Assembly: GCA_025453505.1 (NCBI GenBank)
Contig: JALOQG010000243.1
Location: 1-5,381, forward strand
Length of the DNA stretch: 5,381 nt
Reading direction: 5' to 3'
Source of the DNA: Myxococcota bacterium
GTDB lineage: Bacteria > Myxococcota_A > UBA9160 > PR03
Positions within the stretch are counted from its first letter, which is position 1; the number at the start of each line of letters is the position of its first letter. This document shows, piece after piece, positions 1 through 5,381 of the stretch. The notes under the pieces were generated by a model that made no database searches, was not told the DNA's origin, and worked only from the letters and a program-made list of their open reading frames with translations. The position numbers were made by a program, and so were the translations under genes.

Positions 1-770
1 CCGATCCGAGCATCCATCCGGGCGATCCGGTCGCCGCGTTCGTCTCGGCGCTGCTCGAGGAGTTCGGCGACGAGTGGGGCAACAAGTGGATGTTCCACTA
101 CCGCTGGGCGCGCGAGGTCGATCAGGTCTGCTCCGCCGGACGCATCGCGCGCGCGATGCTGCCGGGTGCGAGCGACGAACAGCACGCGGGCATGACCGCG
201 CAGATCCGCGAGCGCATGGTGAACCGCGTGTGGTTCGTCGGATCGAGCCCCGAGACGGCGCCGCAGATCGAGGCGTCGTTCCGCAACGCGACGCTGCTGC
301 TCGACGCGCACCTCGCGACGCGTCCGTATCTGTTCGGGGCGCGGCCGTCCTTCGGCGACTTCGGTCTCTTCGCCCAGCTCTACGAGGCGTGGACGGACCC
401 GACGCCGGGTGCGTGGATCGAAGGCCGCGCGCAGCGCGTGCTCGACTGGGTGCACCGGATGCTGTGGCCGCGCGCCGAGGGCGACTTCGAACCGTGGGCG
501 AAGCTCGAGCCGACGCTCGCGCCGTTCCTCGCAGGTCAGGTCGGGCGCCTCTTCCTGCCCTGGACGGTCGCGAACGCCGCCGCGATCGCGGGCGGCGGCG
601 AGCCGTTCACGGTCGCGCTCGACGGCCACACGTGGACCCAGAAGCCGCAGAAGTACCACGCGAAGTCGCTCGCGGCGCTGCGCGCGAAGTACGTCGCGGC
701 GCGCGACGCCGCCGGCCTCGACGCGCTGCTCGAACGCACCGGTTGTCTCGCCGCGCTGCGCGGCGAGTAG
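1..770 (+). CDS. Glutathione S-transferase-like protein, C-terminal part (5' end outside window)
   Basis: The frame is open from base 3 to the TAG at 768-770 and gives 255 residues with no stop. The first ATG (90) falls inside continuous homologous-looking sequence, so the gene begins before the window. The all-helical GST C-terminal domain is recognisable. Around bases 318-375 the protein reads RPYLFGARPSFGDFGLFAQL, the family's typical N-capping box/hydrophobic-staple region with a conserved Asp. It is preceded by a helix containing LLLDAHLAT. A C-terminal extension of about 110 residues after this motif resembles a larger subgroup of GST-like proteins of unassigned substrate. The N-terminal thioredoxin fold, which carries the glutathione site, is missing here, so catalytic residues cannot be judged. 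It lies nine bases upstream of the oxidoreductase and is probably co-transcribed with it. The likely role is conjugation or isomerisation of a hydrophobic substrate in the cytoplasm. The substrate is unknown and true GST activity is unproven. Confidence 0.8.
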   Translation, partial: DPSIHPGDPVAAFVSALLEEFGDEWGNKWMFHYRWAREVDQVCSAGRIARAMLPGASDEQHAGMTAQIRERMVNRVWFVGSSPETAPQIEASFRNATLLLDAHLATRPYLFGARPSFGDFGLFAQLYEAWTDPTPGAWIEGRAQRVLDWVHRMLWPRAEGDFEPWAKLEPTLAPFLAGQVGRLFLPWTVANAAAIAGGGEPFTVALDGHTWTQKPQKYHAKSLAALRAKYVAARDAAGLDALLERTGCLAALRGE

Positions 771-773
771 GAG
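768..773 (+). promoter_or_regulatory. Ribosome binding site of the LLM oxidoreductase gene
   Basis: TAGGAG lies six bases before the ATG at 780. It overlaps the TAG stop codon of the upstream GST-like gene. This supports the ATG at 780 as the true start and suggests translational coupling between the two genes. Confidence 0.6.
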
Positions 774-779
774 ACGATC

Positions 780-1823
<1,044 letters not shown>

Positions 1824-1828
1824 CGGCC

Positions 1829-2437
1829 GTGCCGCGCAACCGGACGGCGCAGAGCGGCGCGCGCTCGCTCGACGGACGCCAGCGGCGCAGCGAGCGCAGC
1901 CGCGAGGCGATCGTGCAGGCGCTCTTCGACCTGGTCGGAAGCGGCGTGCTCCAGCCGACGGCGCAGCAGGTGGCGGAGACGGCGGGCGTCGGCATCCGCA
2001 GCGTGTTCCGCCACTTCGCGGACATGGACAGCCTCTTCGCCGAGATGAACGCGCGGATCCAGGCGACGGCGGTGCCGATCCTGCGCGCCGACCCGACTCC
2101 CGGAAGTGTCGACGCCCGCGTGCGCGCGCTCGCCGAGCGGCGCGTCGACTTCTTCGAGCGCATCGGCCCGTACAAGCGCTCGGCGACGGTGCAGCGCTGG
2201 CGGTCGCCCTTCCTGCAGCGCCAGCACGGCAAGCTGGTGCGCGGTCTGCGCGGGGATCTGCTGCGCTGGTTGCCCGAGCTGGAGCGGACCCCCGACGATC
2301 TCGTGGACGCACTGGATTGCCTGCTCTCGTTCGAGACCTGGGATCGCCTGCGCACCGACCAGCGCCTCGGCCGCGATCGCGCGCGCGACGCGATGCTGCG
2401 CGCGGCGCTCGCCCTGCTGGCTCCGATCACGGAGTGA
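1829..2437 (+). CDS. TetR/AcrR family transcriptional regulator
   Basis: From the GTG at 1829 the protein has 202 residues, the usual TetR length. A basic N-terminal arm (RQRRSERSREAIVQALFDLV, residues 17-36) forms helix 1. The helix-turn-helix follows at about 44-63: TAQQVAETAGVGIRSVFRHF, with the hallmark F-R-H-F end, then ADMDSLFAEM. The remaining residues are a helical ligand-binding and dimerisation domain with no recognisable ligand signature. The reading frame is open far upstream, so the start is a judgement. GTG 1829 was chosen because it lies five bases after the preceding stop and leaves a normal N-terminal arm. The SD is weak, so it may depend on re-initiation after the upstream gene. 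Its place at the end of the GST/oxidoreductase cluster suggests that it represses this operon or a neighbouring one such as the ABC transporter. Operators were not identified. Confidence 0.88.
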   Translation: MPRNRTAQSGARSLDGRQRRSERSREAIVQALFDLVGSGVLQPTAQQVAETAGVGIRSVFRHFADMDSLFAEMNARIQATAVPILRADPTPGSVDARVRALAERRVDFFERIGPYKRSATVQRWRSPFLQRQHGKLVRGLRGDLLRWLPELERTPDDLVDALDCLLSFETWDRLRTDQRLGRDRARDAMLRAALALLAPITE

Positions 2438-2524
2438 GCCCGGCTGTCGCGAGTCCGACGGCCCCGGGCCGGGCTACCGGGTTGCCGTGGATGCGAAACG
2501 CTCGCTGCGCGTAAGCTCCCGCGC

Positions 2525-2530
2525 GGGGAG
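2525..2530 (+). promoter_or_regulatory. Ribosome binding site supporting the GTG start of the ABC transporter
   Basis: GGGGAG is spaced eight bases from the GTG at 2539. It favours this GTG over internal starts, and the protein from here begins with the N-terminal segment expected for the family (FLRHLWRLVRIYW). The 101-base gap upstream (2438-2538) holds no clear gene. It contains only short GC-rich inverted repeats and no convincing terminator or promoter. Confidence 0.55.
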
Positions 2531-2538
2531 ACCTCGCC

Positions 2539-4284
2539 GTGCCGCTTCCGCATACCCATGCCCTCTTCGGACCGCGCTTCCTCCGCCATCTCTGGCGGCT
2601 CGTCCGCATCTACTGGACGTCGCCCGACGCGCGGCGCGGTGGCCTGCTGCTGGCGACCGCGATCGCGCTCGAGCTCGCGACGGTCTACGGCACCTGGAAG
2701 CTCTCGGAGGTCCAGCGCGATCTCTTCGACGCCTTCCAGGACAAGCAGATGGCCGCGTTCCTCGCGGCGATCGGCTTCTTCCTGACCGTGGCCGCCGGCT
2801 TCGTCACGGTCTCCACGCTGCGCATCTATCTGCGCGGCGCGCTCGAAATCCGCTGGCGCAGGTGGATGACCGCGCACTTCCTCGAGCAATGGATGACGTC
2901 GCAGGCGTACTGCGAGATCGAGCTGCACCGCAAGGGAACCGACAATCCCGATCAGCGCATCTCCGAGGACATCCGCGATTTCGTCGCGAGCGCGCTCGGG
3001 CTCTCGCTCTCGCTGCTCGCGGCGATCGTCACGCTCGTCACGTTCTCCTCGATGCTGTGGAGTCTTTCGGGTACGTGGACCTTCTCGGCGGGAGCGAACC
3101 ACTTCCACATCCCCGGGCTGATGATGTGGGTCGCGATCGCGTACGGACTGCTGGCGATCTTCGTCACGCATCGCGTGGGACGCTCGTTGATCGGCATCCA
3201 GTTCAATCGCCAGCGCGTCGAGGCCGATTTCCGCTTCACGCTGGCCCGCTTCCGCGAGAACGTCGAAGACGTCGCGCTCGCGCAGGGCGAACCCGCCGAG
3301 CGGCGCACCGCGGTCTCGCGCTTCGACGCCGTCGTGGACAACTACTGGAGCCTGATCCGCAAGCTGCGCGACCTGACGCTGCTCACCACCGGGATCGGGC
3401 AGGCGAACTCGCTGGTGCCGCTGCTGGTCGCCGCACCGGCGTTCTTCGCGGGGCACCTCTCCTTCGGCTCCGTGATGCAGGTGCGCATCGCGTACGGTGA
3501 AGTCTCGGGCGGACTCACCTGGTTCGTGAACGCGTACCAGGAGATCGCGCGCTGGCGCGCGAACATCGAGCGCCTCGTCACGCTGCTCGAGGAGATCGAG
3601 GCGACGAAGGCGGTGCTCGACCAGGCCGAGCGCGTCCAGATCGAACGGGCGCCCGACGGCTGGCTGCGCCTCGATCGTCTGCGGCTCTCGCGGCCCGACG
3701 GCACGCTGATCGTCGAGGACGCCAGCGCGACGCTGCGTCACGGCAATCGCGTGGCGCTCTACGGTCCGTCGGGCGCCGGCAAGCGCATGCTGCTGCGTGC
3801 GATCGCCGGCATCTGGCGCTTCGGCAGCGGACGCATCGAGATCCCGATCGGATCGCGCACGCTGTTCCTGCCGCAGCGGCCGTACCTGCCGATCGGATCG
3901 CTGCGCGAGGCGCTCACCTACCCCGAGCCGGCGACGGGCGCCGACGACGTGCGCGCGCGCGAGGTTCTCGAACTCGTCGGCCTCGGCCCGCTCGCGAACC
4001 GGCTCGACGACCGCGAACACTGGCAGCAGTTCCTCTCGGGCGGCGAGCAGCAACTGCTCGGGATCGCCCGCGCGCTGCTGCAGGAGCCCGACTGGCTCTT
4101 CCTCGACGAAGCGACCTCGGGTCTCGACGAGCCCACCGAGCGGCGCGTGTATCACCTGCTCGCGGAGCGATTGCCCCGCACGGGCCTGGTCTCGATCGCC
4201 GACCGCCCGACCGTCGCGAGCTTCCACGACCGCCAATGGCGCCTCGCGCGAGGCGATTCCGGCACGCTGCTCGAGGCGGCCTGA
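2539..4284 (+). CDS. SbmA/BacA-like (YddA-type) ABC transporter, fused permease-ATPase, with degenerate nucleotide-binding motifs
   Basis: This 581-residue inner-membrane half-transporter has its permease first and its ATPase second. The permease matches the ABC_membrane_2 (SbmA/BacA) class: membrane helices near 34-53, 72-94, 153-172, 193-210 and 290-306, probably a sixth near 317-333, IRWRRWM (104-110) and the family box TDNPDQRISEDI (134-145). The ATPase has a Q-loop Gln (Q446, LFLPQRPYLP), signature LSGGE (499-503), Walker B LFLD (520-523) with catalytic Glu 524, and a D-loop SGLD. Two key positions are unusual. Walker A reads GPSGAGKR (409-416), with Arg 416 where Ser/Thr binds Mg2+. The H-loop reads SIADRPT, with Asp 555 where His is expected. 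Relatives take up peptides, cobalamin or other hydrophilic compounds, or affect very-long-chain lipids. The substrate here is unknown. It may be weakly active, work with another half-transporter, or carry a regulatory ATPase domain. No partner gene is visible. Confidence 0.88.
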   Translation: MPLPHTHALFGPRFLRHLWRLVRIYWTSPDARRGGLLLATAIALELATVYGTWKLSEVQRDLFDAFQDKQMAAFLAAIGFFLTVAAGFVTVSTLRIYLRGALEIRWRRWMTAHFLEQWMTSQAYCEIELHRKGTDNPDQRISEDIRDFVASALGLSLSLLAAIVTLVTFSSMLWSLSGTWTFSAGANHFHIPGLMMWVAIAYGLLAIFVTHRVGRSLIGIQFNRQRVEADFRFTLARFRENVEDVALAQGEPAERRTAVSRFDAVVDNYWSLIRKLRDLTLLTTGIGQANSLVPLLVAAPAFFAGHLSFGSVMQVRIAYGEVSGGLTWFVNAYQEIARWRANIERLVTLLEEIEATKAVLDQAERVQIERAPDGWLRLDRLRLSRPDGTLIVEDASATLRHGNRVALYGPSGAGKRMLLRAIAGIWRFGSGRIEIPIGSRTLFLPQRPYLPIGSLREALTYPEPATGADDVRAREVLELVGLGPLANRLDDREHWQQFLSGGEQQLLGIARALLQEPDWLFLDEATSGLDEPTERRVYHLLAERLPRTGLVSIADRPTVASFHDRQWRLARGDSGTLLEAA

Positions 4285-4404
4285 AGCGAACGCGACACGG
4301 TGTCCCACTCGTGGCGAGCTTGCGCCGTTCTGTCGCGGGACGCGCTTCGACCGCCTCTACCATTGCGGCATGCGAGTTGCTTCTCTGTGACGTGGGTGAG
4401 ACGA

Positions 4405-4421
4405 GGGCAGGAACGCTGCCC
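4405..4421 (+). promoter_or_regulatory. Small hairpin in the leader of the CBS gene
   Basis: A perfect six-base-pair stem (GGGCAG 4405-4410 with CTGCCC 4416-4421) encloses a five-base loop (GAACG). It ends two bases before the purine-rich SD region and 16 bases before the ATG. It could affect ribosome access or transcript stability, but short stems like this also arise by chance in GC-rich DNA. The rest of the 152-base gap (4285-4436) holds no gene and no T-tract terminator. Confidence 0.25.
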
Positions 4422-4423
4422 GG

Positions 4424-4430
4424 AAGGGGA
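4424..4430 (+). promoter_or_regulatory. Ribosome binding site of the CBS-domain gene
   Basis: AAGGGGA lies six bases before the ATG at 4437. It decides the start: the same frame is open upstream to 4236, but that extension overlaps the ABC gene and does not look like protein sequence. Confidence 0.65.
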
Positions 4431-4436
4431 GTCCTC

Positions 4437-4913
4437 ATGGCGATTGGCGACTACATCCGGCGGGAGATCGCGAGCGTCGACGCGAGCGTGTCGATCCAGA
4501 CCGCCGCGTCGCAGATGGCGGAGCAGTCGGTCGGCTGCCTGCTGGTGCAGGAGAACGGCCGCTTCGCAGGCATCGTGACCGACCGCGACGTCGCGTTGCG
4601 CACGATCCGCGGGGGCCTCGATCCGAAGAGCGCGACGATCGGCTCGATCATCGAGCGCGACACGATCGTGATCCACGAAGACCGCCCCGTGCGCGTCGCC
4701 GTCAAGTTGATGAGCAAGCACGGCCTGCGCCGGCTGCTGGTCGGCAACAAGAAGGGCGACATCCTCGGACTCGTGACGTGGGACGACCTGATCGGCCTGA
4801 TCGCGCGGGAGCTCTCCGAGATCGCCGGCACGATCGCCGCGCAGGGCCCGCACCTCGCCATTCCCGCCTCGCGAGCCGTCATCGAGCTCGCGCACGAAGG
4901 AGAGTCCGAATGA
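4437..4913 (+). CDS. Two-CBS-domain protein
   Basis: This 158-residue soluble protein is made almost entirely of a CBS (Bateman) pair. CBS1 covers about residues 7-57, with the strand CLLVQENGRFAGIVTDRD (34-51) and the characteristic GIVTDRD. CBS2 covers about 70-125, with HGLRRLLV (95-102) and GLVTWDDL (111-118). CBS pairs bind adenosine nucleotides or related ligands and act as energy or ligand sensors. A stand-alone pair has no visible effector domain, so its partner is unknown. The start ATG has a strong SD. The last 26 residues (133-158), just after RELSEIAGT, are identical in protein and DNA to the end of the next CBS frame because of a 99-base repeat. This tail may therefore belong to only one of the two genes. 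The TGA stop overlaps an ATG (ATGA, 4910-4913). Confidence 0.85.
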   Translation: MAIGDYIRREIASVDASVSIQTAASQMAEQSVGCLLVQENGRFAGIVTDRDVALRTIRGGLDPKSATIGSIIERDTIVIHEDRPVRVAVKLMSKHGLRRLLVGNKKGDILGLVTWDDLIGLIARELSEIAGTIAAQGPHLAIPASRAVIELAHEGESE

Positions 4914-4930
4914 TCCCCTGGCGCTGGTAC
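4832..4930. repeat. 99-base direct repeat, copy 1
   Basis: Every base is identical to 5283-5381, an offset of 451. The left neighbours differ (C at 4831, G at 5282). The right limit of identity is unknown because copy 2 stops at the window edge. The copy covers the last 26 codons of the CBS gene, its stop, and the first bases of the truncated CBS frame. Confidence 0.97.
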
Positions 4931-5364
4931 ACGACGCGCGACGGCCGCTGGGAATCGTCACCGACCGCGACCTCACGTGTCGCGTCGTCGCGAGCGGCGC
5001 GGATCCGGACAAGACCCTCGCCGACGCGATCGCGACCAAACCGGTCGAGTCCGCTCGCGGCGACGAGCCGATCGAAGCCGTCGTGGCGCGCATGCGAAAG
5101 TCCGGCGTGCGGCGCATGCCGATCGTCGAAGGCGAGGCGCTCGTGGGGCTCGTGACGCTCGACGATCTGGTCGTGCACCTCGGCCGCGAGCTGAACGAGC
5201 TCGGCAGCACCGCCAGGCTGGCGGTGGACGAGAGCCGCAAGCGCGGCCGGCGAGAACGCCGCCGGCGCGACATCGAAGAAGGGATCGCCGCGCAGGGCCC
5301 GCACCTCGCCATTCCCGCCTCGCGAGCCGTCATCGAGCTCGCGCACGAAGGAGAGTCCGAATGA
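4912..5364 (+). CDS. Second CBS-domain coding region, N-terminus missing (no start codon)
   Basis: In a frame shifted by one relative to the preceding gene, 4912-5361 reads as CBS-domain protein. ALVHDARRPLGIVTDRDL (from 4921) aligns without gaps to residues 35-52 of the upstream paralogue. SGVRRMPIVEGEALVGLVTLDDL follows as the second CBS, then LGRELNELGS and a very basic segment (KRGRRERRRRD) before the shared tail. The frame is open only from about 4801 and has no ATG or GTG before 5083, and that GTG would leave only the last half-domain. Compared with its neighbour, about 33 N-terminal residues (about 100 bases) are absent. The ATG at 4910 is out of frame and leads into low-complexity Ser/Arg sequence. 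The region could be a pseudogene, a frameshifted gene or an assembly mis-join. The CBS identity is solid but the gene boundaries are not. Confidence 0.6.
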   Translation, partial: DPLALVHDARRPLGIVTDRDLTCRVVASGADPDKTLADAIATKPVESARGDEPIEAVVARMRKSGVRRMPIVEGEALVGLVTLDDLVVHLGRELNELGSTARLAVDESRKRGRRERRRRDIEEGIAAQGPHLAIPASRAVIELAHEGESE

Positions 5365-5381
5365 TCCCCTGGCGCTGGTAC
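5283..5381. repeat. 99-base direct repeat, copy 2 (ends at window edge)
   Basis: This is identical over all 99 bases to 4832-4930. It contains the shared C-terminal tail of the second CBS frame, the ATGA overlap and the start of a further CBS-like stretch cut by the edge. The length of 99 and the exact end at the last base suggest an assembly-graph overlap. A true tandem duplication would look the same here. Confidence 0.97.

Noticed and set aside
2438..2474. Inverted repeat GCCCGGC / GCCGGGC after the TetR stop, as a terminator
   Set aside because: The loop is 23 bases, there is no following T-tract, and such GC-rich pairs are common in this composition.
2482..2517. TTGCCG ... TAAGCT as a promoter for the ABC gene
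   Set aside because: The spacer is about 24 bases, too long for a standard sigma-70 promoter.
2106..3500. Open + frame overlapping TetR and the ABC permease
   Set aside because: It is in a different phase from both recognisable proteins and has Ser/Arg/Ala-rich composition, so it is a shadow frame.
4294..4304. Palindrome GACACGGTGTC after the ABC stop, as a terminator or operator
   Set aside because: The arms are only five bases with no T-run. A single 11-base palindrome is too short to call an operator without a second site or a known motif.
4335..4363. TACCAT (4358-4363) as a -10 box for the CBS gene
   Set aside because: No acceptable -35 element lies 16-18 bases upstream, so the match is not better than chance.
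4910..5155. Frame opened by the ATG of the ATGA overlap
   Set aside because: The product is Ser/Arg/Thr/Pro-rich with no domain, while the neighbouring phase encodes CBS motifs over the same bases.
4152..5333. - strand frame of 393 codons opposite the CBS genes
   Set aside because: It has low-complexity Arg/Ser composition and lies antisense to clear CBS motifs.

Overview
This is a high-GC (by eye), gene-dense stretch with every supported gene on the + strand. GC-rich third codon positions create long spurious open frames in other phases and on the - strand. The gene set (a glutathione transferase-like protein, an Rv3520c-type luciferase-like oxidoreductase, a TetR regulator, an SbmA/BacA-like ABC half-transporter and CBS-domain proteins) suits an aerobic high-GC bacterium. 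Uncultured relatives of Myxococcota/Binatota or an actinobacterium are both possible. The sequence alone does not settle the phylum.

Layout: positions 1-770 hold the 3' part of a GST-like gene, cut by the left edge. Nine bases later comes an LLM-class, probably F420-dependent oxidoreductase (780-1823). Five bases after that comes a TetR/AcrR-type regulator (probable GTG start, 1829-2437). The three look like one operon: two candidate xenobiotic- or lipid-modifying enzymes followed by a likely ligand-responsive regulator. After a 101-base gap comes an ABC transporter with permease and ATPase fused (2539-4284). It belongs to the SbmA/BacA/YddA-like class, but its Walker A and H-loop residues are non-canonical. 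After a 152-base gap containing a small hairpin come a two-CBS-domain protein (4437-4913) and a second CBS coding region (about 4912-5364) that has no normal start.

The right end is structurally odd. The last 99 bases (5283-5381) exactly repeat 4832-4930, at an offset of 451 bases. The repeat starts in the C-terminal tail of each CBS frame and runs through the shared ATGA stop/start overlap into the truncated CBS body. An exact repeat of 99 bases that ends precisely at the window edge looks like a k-mer loop at a contig end. A real tandem duplication of a CBS gene unit is the alternative. The structure of the second CBS gene, and the shared 26-residue tail, should be treated as provisional.

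No RNA genes, CRISPR arrays, insertion sequences or phage genes were seen. The points most worth checking are the degenerate ABC ATPase and the CBS repeat structure.
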